Positions 1-8,153 of a stretch of 64,000 bases of DNA are shown here, in pieces. Under the pieces are notes generated by a model. The model did not search any database. It saw only the letters and a program-made list of their open reading frames with translations, and had not been told where the DNA came from. The DNA lies in contig JADJZB010000020.1 in assembly GCA_016719485.1 (NCBI GenBank), positions 333,438 through 397,437 of the forward strand, in the 5' to 3' direction. This DNA comes from Holophagales bacterium (GTDB lineage Bacteria > Acidobacteriota > Thermoanaerobaculia > UBA5066). Position numbers and translations under genes: made by a program. Each line of letters opens with the position of its first letter. The stretch's first letter is position 1.

Positions 1-1
1 C

Positions 2-1912
2 GACTACACGCGGGGCTTCAACCGCCCGTTCTACAACTACGGGGCCGCCCCGTCCGTCACCTGGCTCCTGAAGGACCACACGGTCCGGGCCGGGTACGAC
101 TTCCGCTACCAGAAGTGGTGGAGGACCGACGACGGCTACCTCGGCGGCCGGTACAACTTCACGGGCGCCTACACGCGTGCCAACAACAGCGCCACCATCC
201 AGGCAGGCCAGGCGCTCGCGCAGTTCCTCCTGGGCCTCCCGACCTCCGGCGGCAACAGCCTCATCGACTGGAACACCTACGGCGACTACAGCCAGATCAA
301 CAACGCGCTCTACGTGAACGACGAGTGGCGGGTCGGCAAGAAGCTGACGATCAACGCCGGCCTGCGCCTCGAGATCGACAACGGGCTCACGGAGGCGAAC
401 GACTGGAACATCTACGGCTTCGACCTCACGAGCTCGAACCCGGTCGAGGCCGCGGCGAAGGCGGCCTACGCGAAGAACCCGATCCCCGAGATCCCGGTCG
501 GCGAGTTCGCGGTCCGGGGCGGCCTCCTCTACGGCCAGGGTGCGACCTGGGACACTCTGACGAAGCTCCTCCCGCGCCTCGGCGCCTCGTACGTCCTGAC
601 GGACAAGACCGTCGTGCGCGGCGGCATCGGCCTCTTCTCGTTCCCCTACTTCTTCGACAACATCAACCAGACGGGGTTCTCCCAGTCGACGCTCCTCGTC
701 TCGACGGAGAACAACGGCGGGACCTTCATCGCCGACCTCAACAACCCCTTCCCGAACGGGCTCACGTCGCCGACCGGCTCCTCGCTCGGCCTCGCGACCT
801 TCAACGGCCGGGACCTCGTCTCGACGACGGCGTCGATCATGCAGCAGGACCGCGAGAGCCCGACGTACACGCGCTGGTCGGCCGGGGTCATGCAGGACCT
901 CGGGAAGGGGTGGCGCCTCGACGCCGCTTACGTCGGCAGCGAGGGCAGGAACCTCGCGGTGCGCCGCGACATCAACTACATCCCGCGGGAGTACCTCTCC
1001 ACGAGCGCGTCCCGCGACGCGGCGGTGGAGACGTACCTGAGCACCAACGTCCCGAACCCCTACAAGGGTCTCCTCCCGGGGACCAGCTTCAACGGTTCGA
1101 CGATCCAGCGGCGCCAGCTCCTCAGGCCCTACTCGGAGTTCGGCCGGGTCGCGGTGGAGGAGTACACCGGGACGGACTCGTATAACGCGATGCAGCTCTC
1201 GGTCCAGAAGTCGTTCAAGGACGGGTCCTCCGTCCTGGCCACGTACACCTGGTCGAAGCTGATGGACGAGCTGGCCTACGTGGATCCCACGGACGCCGCG
1301 CCCTCGAAGCGGCTCTCGCCAGACGACCGCCCGCACCGCGCGACGCTGGCCGGGATCTTCAAGCTCCCGTTCGGAAAGGGCCGGAAGTGGGGCTCGAACT
1401 GGAGCGGGATTCTCGACGCGGTCCTCGGCGGCTGGCAGCTGACGGCGGCCTACCAGTACCAGGTGGGGCAGCCGGTCGTCTGGAGCAACAACCTCTACTT
1501 CGACCCGAACTGCAGCCCGGAGGACGTCAAGACCGACTTCTCGAACAAGGACGGGCAGATCGGCGGCTTCGACCGGCCCGCATGGAACACGTCCTGCTTC
1601 TACTTCCCTGACGCCCAGGGCCTCATCTCGGACCCGCGCATCGCCGTCAGCGACGCGAACATCCGGACGTTCCCGACGGTCATCGACAGCGCCCGGTACC
1701 CGGACCTCCACCTCCTCGACTTCGGCATCTCGAAGACCTTCGTCCTCTATCAGGACGTCACCCTCCAGGTCCGGGCCGAGGCGATCAACGCCCTGAACTA
1801 CACCGTCTGGTGGAACCCGGACATCAACCCGCGGAGCGCGACCTTCGGCTACTTCCGGGAGCAGCGGAACAACCCGCGCGACTGGCAGCTGGGAGCCCGG
1901 CTCAGCTTCTGA
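2..1912 (+). CDS. TonB-dependent receptor, Oar-like (5' end outside window)
   Basis: C-terminal 636 residues of an outer-membrane beta-barrel receptor; the frame is open to the left edge, so the signal peptide, carboxypeptidase-regulatory-like domain and plug are missing. The visible part is rich in alternating aromatic strands (e.g. DYTRGFNRPFYNYG, YVNDEWRVGKKLTINAGLR) and ends WQLGARLSF, the terminal Phe typical of barrel proteins. Large receptors of this Oar/CarboxypepD_reg type are abundant in Acidobacteriota and act as SusC-like importers. The stop overlaps the next start (TGATG), so it is translationally coupled to DUF4861-kduI-GH28. That context suggests uptake of pectic oligosaccharides. 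Substrate is inferred from context only. Confidence 0.85.
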   Translation, partial: DYTRGFNRPFYNYGAAPSVTWLLKDHTVRAGYDFRYQKWWRTDDGYLGGRYNFTGAYTRANNSATIQAGQALAQFLLGLPTSGGNSLIDWNTYGDYSQINNALYVNDEWRVGKKLTINAGLRLEIDNGLTEANDWNIYGFDLTSSNPVEAAAKAAYAKNPIPEIPVGEFAVRGGLLYGQGATWDTLTKLLPRLGASYVLTDKTVVRGGIGLFSFPYFFDNINQTGFSQSTLLVSTENNGGTFIADLNNPFPNGLTSPTGSSLGLATFNGRDLVSTTASIMQQDRESPTYTRWSAGVMQDLGKGWRLDAAYVGSEGRNLAVRRDINYIPREYLSTSASRDAAVETYLSTNVPNPYKGLLPGTSFNGSTIQRRQLLRPYSEFGRVAVEEYTGTDSYNAMQLSVQKSFKDGSSVLATYTWSKLMDELAYVDPTDAAPSKRLSPDDRPHRATLAGIFKLPFGKGRKWGSNWSGILDAVLGGWQLTAAYQYQVGQPVVWSNNLYFDPNCSPEDVKTDFSNKDGQIGGFDRPAWNTSCFYFPDAQGLISDPRIAVSDANIRTFPTVIDSARYPDLHLLDFGISKTFVLYQDVTLQVRAEAINALNYTVWWNPDINPRSATFGYFREQRNNPRDWQLGARLSF

Positions 1913-3075
1913 TGCGCCTCTCCTCCCTGATCCGGCCCGCGGCGAGCCTCCTCCTCGCCGCGGGTCCCCTTTTCGCCGCGGGCCCCTCCACGCGCCTCGC
2001 GGTGACGAATGGCCTCGATCGCCCCCGCGTGGGCGAAACCGTCGCGGTCCCTTCGGGGACCGCGCCCGGTCTTTCGGCCGCCGAGCTCGCGAAGGTCGCT
2101 GTCATCGACGAGGCGACGGGAAAACCGCTCCTCTCGCAGGCGGTCGACTCCGACGGCGACGGTGCGCACGACGTCCTCGTCTTCCAGGCCGACTTCGCGC
2201 CCGGAGAGACGAAGCGGTACGTCCTGAAGCCGGGCGAGCGCGCCGCGTACCGGAGGGAGGACTTCCGCGTCTACGGGCGCTTCGCCCGGGAGCGCTACGA
2301 CGACTTCCTCTGGGAGAACGACAGGGTGGTCCACCGGATGTACGGCCCGGCGCTCGAGACGTGGCAGGCCGAGCCGCTGACGTCGAGCACGGTCGACGTC
2401 TGGTGCAAGCGGACGTCGCGCCTCGTGATCAACGACTGGCTCATGGTCGACGACTACCACCGCGACACCGGCGAGGGCGCCGACTTCTATTCGGCCGGCA
2501 AGAGCCGCGGCGCGGGCGGGAGCGGCGTCTGGAAGGACGGGCGCCTCTTCGTCGCGCGGAATTTCCGGCACTCGCGGGTCCTGGCCGCCGGGCCGATCCG
2601 TCTCGTCTTCGAGCTGACGTACGACGCCTGGGATGCCGGCGGAGCGAAGGTCTCGGAGGTCAAGCGCGTCACGCTCGACGCCGGCTCCCGCTTCAACCGG
2701 TTCGAGAGCGTGTACTCCGTCGATGGCGGCACCGTGTCACACGCGGCCGGGCTGAAGAAGCCGGCCGGGGCCGCGGTCCGCGTGGAGAAGACGGCCGGGA
2801 CGGTCCGGTCCTGGGAACCGGTCAAGAAGGGCGAGAACGGGAACCTCGGCCTCGCTCTGGTCGTCGACCCGTCCCTTCTCGCCGAGGTCGTCGAGGCCGA
2901 CGGGAACACGCTCGCCGTCGGGAAGCCCTCGGCCGGGCGGCCGGCGATTCACTGGGCGGGGTCCGCCTGGGACCAGGCCGGGGACGTGAAGACCGTCGAG
3001 GAGTGGGACCGCGAGATCGCCGCGTTCGCCGAGAGGGTACGCTCGCCCCTGAAGGTCGAGATCTCGAACCCGTGA
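1912..3075 (+). CDS. DUF4861 family secreted protein of uronate locus
   Basis: 387 residues starting with a signal peptide (MRLSSLIRPAASLLLAAG, cleavage near residue 24). The body has features I recognise from DUF4861: a WENDRVVHRMYGPALET segment near residue 143, then STVDVWCKRTSRLVINDWL, then YHRDTGEGADFYSAGKSRG. The start overlaps the TonB receptor stop in TGATG; kduI follows 8 bp after the stop. DUF4861 proteins commonly occur next to KduI and pectin or other uronate-polymer degradation genes, but I know of no firmly established activity. A periplasmic role on unsaturated uronate oligosaccharides is a contextual guess. Confidence 0.8.
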   Translation: MRLSSLIRPAASLLLAAGPLFAAGPSTRLAVTNGLDRPRVGETVAVPSGTAPGLSAAELAKVAVIDEATGKPLLSQAVDSDGDGAHDVLVFQADFAPGETKRYVLKPGERAAYRREDFRVYGRFARERYDDFLWENDRVVHRMYGPALETWQAEPLTSSTVDVWCKRTSRLVINDWLMVDDYHRDTGEGADFYSAGKSRGAGGSGVWKDGRLFVARNFRHSRVLAAGPIRLVFELTYDAWDAGGAKVSEVKRVTLDAGSRFNRFESVYSVDGGTVSHAAGLKKPAGAAVRVEKTAGTVRSWEPVKKGENGNLGLALVVDPSLLAEVVEADGNTLAVGKPSAGRPAIHWAGSAWDQAGDVKTVEEWDREIAAFAERVRSPLKVEISNP

Positions 3076-3083
3076 GGGCCGAC

Positions 3084-3911
3084 ATGGAAAACCGATACCT
3101 GGTCGATTCCGTCCGCGCCGAGACGATGAGCGCGGCCGGGCTCCGCGCCGCGTTCCTCGTCGAGGGGCTCTTCGCCCCGGGCGAGGTGAAGCTCCTCCAC
3201 TGGGAAGGCGAGCGGACGATCGTCGGCTCGGCCGTTCCCGCGGCAGCGCCGCTCGCCCTCGAACCGCCCGCCGAGCTGAGGTCGCCCTTCTTCTGCGCGC
3301 GCCGCGAGCTCGGCGTCGTCAACGTCGGCGGGGCCGGACGCGTGACGGTCGACGGGGTCGTCCACGAGCTGGCGCACCGGGACGCCCTCTACGTCGGCCG
3401 CGGCGCCAAGCAGGTCGTCTTCGAGAGTGACGCGGCGGCCGCGCCGGCGCTCTTCTACCTCGTCAGCTACCCGTGCCACGCCGAGCACCCGACCCGGAAG
3501 GTGACGCCCGCCGAGGCACAGACGTTCCGGCTCGGAGAGCCGGCCCGCGCGAACGTGAGGACGCTCCGCCGGTACATCCACCCGGCGGCGCTCCCGACCG
3601 GGCAGCTCGTGATGGGGGTGACGGATCTCGAGACGGGCAGCGTCTGGAACACGATGCCGCCCCACCGGCACGCGCGGCGGACCGAGATCTACCTCTACTT
3701 CGACCTCGAGCCGGACGCGGTGGTCTTCCACTTCATGGGGCGCCCCGGGGAGACGCGGCATCTCGTCGTCAGAAACCTCCAGGTCGTCCTCTCTCCCGTC
3801 TGGTCGATGCACTTCGCCGCCGCGACGAGCCGCTACGCGTTCGTCTGGGCGATGGGGGGCGAGAACCAGGAGTTCGACGACATGCAGGGCGTCCCTCTCC
3901 CGGAGCTGTGA
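3084..3911 (+). CDS. kduI: 5-dehydro-4-deoxy-D-glucuronate isomerase KduI
   Basis: 275 residues, against about 278 for the E. coli enzyme. It isomerises 5-keto-4-deoxyuronate, released from unsaturated oligogalacturonides, to 3-deoxy-D-glycero-2,5-hexodiulosonate in the cytoplasm. The cupin zinc site is complete: H194, H196 and E201 in PPHRHARRTE and H243 in WSMHF, each two residues earlier than in the E. coli protein. The start MENRYLVDSVR aligns with the family N terminus. It lies between DUF4861 and a GH28 enzyme in one tight operon. The usual next enzyme, KduD, is not obvious here; the SDR at 23.8–24.6 kb looks more like UxuB. Confidence 0.93.
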   Translation: MENRYLVDSVRAETMSAAGLRAAFLVEGLFAPGEVKLLHWEGERTIVGSAVPAAAPLALEPPAELRSPFFCARRELGVVNVGGAGRVTVDGVVHELAHRDALYVGRGAKQVVFESDAAAAPALFYLVSYPCHAEHPTRKVTPAEAQTFRLGEPARANVRTLRRYIHPAALPTGQLVMGVTDLETGSVWNTMPPHRHARRTEIYLYFDLEPDAVVFHFMGRPGETRHLVVRNLQVVLSPVWSMHFAAATSRYAFVWAMGGENQEFDDMQGVPLPEL

Positions 3912-3913
3912 CC

Positions 3914-5317
3914 GTGCGGCGCCTCGTCCGGGCTATCCGCGCGCCTTCCGCCGCGATCGCGGCGCTCGCCCTCCTCTCGGCCCTCGCCCCGGCGCTGGGC
4001 GCGCAGGCGCCCGCGGCCGACGATCCGTGGGCGCGGCTGCCGGCGATCCTCTCGCGCATCGTTGCGCCCCAGTTTCCCGCGAGGGACTTCGCCGTGACGA
4101 AGTTCGGCGCGAAGGGCGACGGGCTGAAAGACGCGTCCGCGGCTTTCCGGAAAGCGATCGAGGCCTGCCAGAAGGCGGGTGGCGGGCGCGTCGTCGTCCC
4201 CGCCGGGACGTTCCTCACGGGTCCGATCCGGCTGCGGAGTCACGTGAACCTCCACCTCGAAAAGGGGGCCGTCGTCCGCTTCCTGACCGACTCGGCGCTC
4301 TACCTGCCGCCCGTCCTCACGCGCTGGGAGGGGATCGAGCTGATGGGCTACTCGCCCCTCGTCTACGCCCTGGAGGAAGAGTCGATTGCCGTGACGGGCG
4401 AGGGGACGCTCGACGGAGGCGCAGGCCCGGAACACTGGTGGCCCTGGAAAGGGAAGGGGCCCGAGAGCCAGAAGGCCGACCGGGACCGCCTCCTCCGGAT
4501 GGCGGAGGACGGCGTTCCGGTTTCCGAGCGCGTCTTCGGCGAGGGCAGCCGCCTCCGGCCCCCCTTCATCGAGCCGTACCGCTGCCGCAACGTCCTGATC
4601 GAGGGCGTCACGATCACGAACGCCCCGTTCTGGGTGATCCACCCGGTCCTCTCGCAGAACGTCACCGTGCGGAACGTCAAGGTCGTCTCGCACGGCCCGA
4701 ACAACGACGGCTGCGACCCCGAGTCCTCGTCGGACGTCCTCATCGAGGACTCGCTCTTCGACACCGGGGACGACTGCATCGCGCTGAAGTCGGGGCGCAA
4801 CGCCGACGGGCGGCGCCTGGCGACCCCGGTGGAGCGCGTCGTCGTGCGGCGGTGCACGATGAAGGCGGGGCACGGCGGCGTGACGATCGGGAGCGAGATC
4901 AGCGGCGGGGCGCGCGACGTCTTCGTCGAAACGTGCGAGATGTCGAGCCCGGACCTCGAACGAGGGCTTCGGATCAAGACGAACGCGATGCGCGGCGGCA
5001 TCGTCGAGAACGTCTTCGTGAGGGACGTGACGATCGGCGAGGTCGGCAACGCGATCGACATCGACATGCTCTACGAGGAAGGGGCGAACGGGACGTTCCC
5101 GCCCACGGTCCGCAACGTCCGCGTCGAACGGATGACGGTGGGGAAGGCGGTCCACGCCCTCTTCCTCAGGGCGCTCGACGGGGCACCCCTCCGCGGGATC
5201 GCCGTCTCCGACAGCGCCTTCGGCAGCGTCGCGAAAGGGAACCGGATCGAGGGGACCGTCGACCTCGACCTGCGCAACGTGACGCTCCGCCCCAGCCCGG
5301 CGTCGCCTCGAAAGTAG
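3914..5317 (+). CDS. Glycoside hydrolase family 28 polygalacturonase
   Basis: 467 residues with a signal peptide ending near AQAPAADD. It has the right-handed beta-helix of GH28 with all signature motifs: NNDGCDPES (D265), TGDDCIAL (D286, D287), AGHGG (H320) and RIKT (R353, K355). These are the catalytic Asp residues and the -1/+1 subsite residues of polygalacturonases. It hydrolyses alpha-1,4 links of homogalacturonan or, in some subfamilies, releases single galacturonate units or acts on rhamnogalacturonan. The GTG start at 3914 is 2 bp after the kduI stop and begins directly with the basic n-region of the signal peptide. It is the last gene before a strong palindrome. Confidence 0.92.
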   Translation: MRRLVRAIRAPSAAIAALALLSALAPALGAQAPAADDPWARLPAILSRIVAPQFPARDFAVTKFGAKGDGLKDASAAFRKAIEACQKAGGGRVVVPAGTFLTGPIRLRSHVNLHLEKGAVVRFLTDSALYLPPVLTRWEGIELMGYSPLVYALEEESIAVTGEGTLDGGAGPEHWWPWKGKGPESQKADRDRLLRMAEDGVPVSERVFGEGSRLRPPFIEPYRCRNVLIEGVTITNAPFWVIHPVLSQNVTVRNVKVVSHGPNNDGCDPESSSDVLIEDSLFDTGDDCIALKSGRNADGRRLATPVERVVVRRCTMKAGHGGVTIGSEISGGARDVFVETCEMSSPDLERGLRIKTNAMRGGIVENVFVRDVTIGEVGNAIDIDMLYEEGANGTFPPTVRNVRVERMTVGKAVHALFLRALDGAPLRGIAVSDSAFGSVAKGNRIEGTVDLDLRNVTLRPSPASPRK

Positions 5318-5330
5318 GGCGGATCGCCTG

Positions 5331-5391
5331 GGGGTCTGGTCTACGCTCTACACTCTGCGGGCCGCAGAGTGTAGAACGTAGACCAGACCCC
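5331..5391. repeat. REP-like palindrome, copy 1
   Basis: Two 30-bp arms with one mismatch and a 1-base loop. The left arm begins GGGGTCTGGTCTACGC and the right arm ends GTAGACCAGACCCC. It starts 13 bp after the GH28 stop and 44 bp before the likely start of the next gene. It shares sequence and structure with the palindrome at 9219–9282. It could protect the 3' end of the upstream mRNA or terminate transcription, but there is no T-tract. Confidence 0.85.
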
Positions 5392-5434
5392 GTTAATGGG
5401 CTGGCGAGATTCCGCGTACGATAGGAACGCAGCG

Positions 5435-7396
5435 ATGCGCGTGAAGGTCCTCCTCCTCCCGGCGCTCCTGCTCTTCGGCGTCGGTGGTCCGGCCCGCGCG
5501 CAGGAACCGAAGCCCGTCCGGGTCCGCGCCTCGCAGGTTGCCGATTCCGAGGGGCTCGTCCTCCGATTCGCCTGGCGATACGCGCCCGGGGACGCTGCGG
5601 GGCGGGAGGCCCCGGGCCACGACGACTCCACCTGGCAGGTCGTCCTCCCGACGCTCTCGGACGGGGCGCCGCCGGGCTGGCCCGGCATCGGTTGGTTTCG
5701 GCGCCACCTGCTGGTCGAGCCCGCGCTCCAGGGCTCGGCCCTCGCCCTCCGGCTCGAGACGCCCGGGGCCGCGGAGGTCTTCCTCGACGGGCGGCTCGTC
5801 CTGAGCGCCGGGCGCGGCCAGTCCCCTCCCGAGCTCCCTTCGCCGCGCCGCGAGTCGAGCCTCGTGACGCTTCCCGGTCGGCACCACGTGCTCGCGGTCC
5901 GCTACGTCTTTCCGGTCGGTGTACCCGCATCGGGGGACGGGATCGGCTTCCAGCTCTCGCTCGCCGTGCCCGGCCGGGATCCTGCCGCAGGGGTGGAACC
6001 CGGCTGGTTGAACGGCCTCAGGGGAGCGATCGTGGCGCTCCCCGCGTTCCTCGCGTTCCTCCATCTCGCCCTCTACGCGTTCGATCGCCGTGCGCGAGAG
6101 AACCTCTTCTACGCGATCGAGATGGCCGCCTTCGCGCTCGTCGTGCTGCGCGAGTACCGAGAGAAGCTCCTCGCGACCATGGCGCAGCGCGAGACGCTCG
6201 ATGCCCTCATCCAGGGGATCCCCGTCCTCGCCATCCTCTTCGGCCTGCTCACCTACTACGCGGTCCGGACGATGCCGTACCCGCGCACGTGGCGACTCTT
6301 CGCGGGGTCCGGCCTGTTCCTTCTCGTCGCCTCGTATGTCCTGCCGCCCATCGCGGGATACGCCTGGATCCCCTTCTTCGCCGCCGTCGTGGTGGAGGTC
6401 CTGCGGATCGAAGGGAGCGGGCGGACGATCGACCGCCGGGGAGCCGGCATCTTCCTGGCGAGCTTCGCCGTTCTCCTGCTCACGATCGTCCTGCAGGTCC
6501 TGATCGTCGTCGGCGTCCTGGAGTCGGTCGCCGGCACCCGTGCCGTCTACGCTTTCGGCATCGTGGCGTCCGCGGTCGGGATGTCGCTCTACCTCGCACG
6601 CTCGTTCGGCGAGGCGCGCGTCGTCGCGGCGGAGAGCGAGCGGAAGGGCCGCGAGCTCGAACGCGCGCGGGAGCTGCAGCTCTCGATGCTCCCCCGGGTC
6701 CTCCCGAGGGTCGCCGGCCTCGACGTCGCCGCGGCGACGCACACGGCAGCCGAGGTGGGTGGCGACTTCTACGACCTGCGCTCCGAGGGCGACGGGTCGA
6801 TCCTCGTGGCGTTCGGCGACGCGACAGGGCACGGCCTCGCTCCGGGGATCCTCGTCACCGTGGCGAAAGCGCTCTTCACCGCGATGCCGGCCGGCAGAAC
6901 GCTCCCCGAGCTGCTCGCGGAGTGCGGCCGCGTCCTCTCCGCGATGAGCCTCCAGCGGCTGAAGATGTGCCTCGCCCTCGCGCGCGTCTCGCCGTGCGAC
7001 GTCGCATTCGCTTCGGCGGCGATGCCCCCGCTTCTCGTTCACCGCGCGGGGACGGGTGCGGTCGAGGAGCTCGGCGCCGGCGGGCTCCCGTTGGGGGGCC
7101 GGCTGGCCGGGCGCTACGAGGAAAGGCGGACGTCGCTCGGGCCCGGCGACACGCTCCTCTTCGCGAGCGACGGCCTCGCCGAGCTGCGGTCCGCGGACGG
7201 CGGAGAGCTGGGCTACGACGGGGCTGCGAGGGCCTTCTCTGAGGCGGCTTCCGGCGCGAACGCGCACGACGTCGTCGACGCCCTCGGAGCGGCGCTTGCG
7301 CGTGCCCGGGCCCTGCGGCCGCTCGAAGACGACGTCACGTTCGTCGTCGTGCGGGTCACGCACGGGTCCGCCCATCCGACGCACCCTGCGCGCTGA
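5435..7396 (+). CDS. Membrane SpoIIE-type PP2C phosphatase with N-terminal extracytoplasmic domain
   Basis: 653 residues. A signal peptide (MRVKVLLLPALLLFGVGG) is followed by a beta-rich extracytoplasmic domain (about 30–180), roughly seven hydrophobic helices (195–395), a short coiled linker (400–420) and a PP2C/SpoIIE phosphatase domain (420–645). Metal-binding motifs GGDFYD (442–447) and GDATGHG (461–467) are intact. The layout resembles 7TMR-DISM receptors with a phosphatase output, which usually dephosphorylate anti-anti-sigma proteins. No STAS or anti-sigma partner is adjacent. An in-frame ATG at 5396 lies next to the palindrome and would spoil the signal peptide, so 5435 is preferred. 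Confidence 0.82.
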   Translation: MRVKVLLLPALLLFGVGGPARAQEPKPVRVRASQVADSEGLVLRFAWRYAPGDAAGREAPGHDDSTWQVVLPTLSDGAPPGWPGIGWFRRHLLVEPALQGSALALRLETPGAAEVFLDGRLVLSAGRGQSPPELPSPRRESSLVTLPGRHHVLAVRYVFPVGVPASGDGIGFQLSLAVPGRDPAAGVEPGWLNGLRGAIVALPAFLAFLHLALYAFDRRARENLFYAIEMAAFALVVLREYREKLLATMAQRETLDALIQGIPVLAILFGLLTYYAVRTMPYPRTWRLFAGSGLFLLVASYVLPPIAGYAWIPFFAAVVVEVLRIEGSGRTIDRRGAGIFLASFAVLLLTIVLQVLIVVGVLESVAGTRAVYAFGIVASAVGMSLYLARSFGEARVVAAESERKGRELERARELQLSMLPRVLPRVAGLDVAAATHTAAEVGGDFYDLRSEGDGSILVAFGDATGHGLAPGILVTVAKALFTAMPAGRTLPELLAECGRVLSAMSLQRLKMCLALARVSPCDVAFASAAMPPLLVHRAGTGAVEELGAGGLPLGGRLAGRYEERRTSLGPGDTLLFASDGLAELRSADGGELGYDGAARAFSEAASGANAHDVVDALGAALARARALRPLEDDVTFVVVRVTHGSAHPTHPAR

Positions 7397-7452
7397 GCGT
7401 ACGCTTCCCGGCGTCCGGGCCTCAGCCCGGCCGCAGAAGAGGTGAGTAAGAG

Positions 7453-8139
7453 ATGACGGAGAACTCCGGCAACGGTTCCCGGAAGCCGGCGACCCGGAAG
7501 AACACGCCGGTGGCACGCGCGTGGCGCGAGGCCTGGAGCAACCCGGGCTTTCGGCTCCGCCTCGCGCTCACGCTGCCGGCTCTCGTCGGCGTTCTCGCTC
7601 TCCTCACCCGGTTCCTCGAGGTCGTCGAGGCGCGGCCGGGCGTGACGCTCCCGGATCCCGTTCTGGCCGTGCTCGCGCCACGAGACCTGACGTGGCTGAC
7701 CTTCGGCCTGATCTACGCCGGTCTCGTCATCGGCGTCGTTCGGCTCTCCACTCAGCCCCGCGGGCTCGTGCTGGCGCTCCAGGCCTACGCCGTCATGGTG
7801 CTGCTGCGCATCGCCGCCATGTATGTCACCCCGCTGGATCCGCCGCCCGGGATGATCCCGCTGAACGACCCCCTGGTGCGCCTCTTCGGGCCGGGGAAGC
7901 TCCTGACGAAGGACCTGTTCTTCTCGGGCCACACCTCCACCCTCTTCCTGCTGGGGCTCGCGGTATCGGGCTGGCGCTCCAGGGCCTTCTTCCTGTCCTC
8001 TGCGGCGGCCGTGGCCGCGTGCGTCCTCTGGCAGCACGTCCACTACACGATCGACGTTCTCGCAGCCCCGTTCTTCGCATACGCCAGCTGGCGGGTCGCG
8101 GTGCTTCTCGACAGGAACGCCGGCAGCGACGGGGCCTGA
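7453..8139 (+). CDS. PAP2_C / sphingomyelin-synthase-like membrane phosphotransferase
   Basis: 228 residues with about six hydrophobic segments. The two catalytic blocks match the sphingomyelin synthase (PAP2_C) branch rather than ordinary PAP2: DLFFSGHTSTL (H160) and HVHYTID (H197, D201). This is the H-H-D triad that transfers or removes a lipid phosphate headgroup. The first PAP2 motif (KxxxxxxRP) is not evident, as in sphingomyelin synthases. RBS GAGGTGAG lies 5 bp before the ATG. It converges with the desaturase gene, 14 bp away, whose product resembles a ceramide desaturase; the pair suggests sphingolipid metabolism. It could be a lipid phosphatase instead. Confidence 0.75.
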   Translation: MTENSGNGSRKPATRKNTPVARAWREAWSNPGFRLRLALTLPALVGVLALLTRFLEVVEARPGVTLPDPVLAVLAPRDLTWLTFGLIYAGLVIGVVRLSTQPRGLVLALQAYAVMVLLRIAAMYVTPLDPPPGMIPLNDPLVRLFGPGKLLTKDLFFSGHTSTLFLLGLAVSGWRSRAFFLSSAAAVAACVLWQHVHYTIDVLAAPFFAYASWRVAVLLDRNAGSDGA

Positions 8140-8153
8140 AGAGTCGGGAGGGT

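Noticed and set aside
3833..5155. Long open frames antisense to GH28, KduI and many other genes
   Set aside because: High GC leaves few stops on the other strand; these frames are Arg/Ala/Pro-rich, lack domains and oppose clearly conserved genes.
5396..5434. ATG at 5396 as start of the SpoIIE-type phosphatase
   Set aside because: It abuts the palindrome and puts polar residues before the signal peptide; 5435 gives a normal signal sequence.
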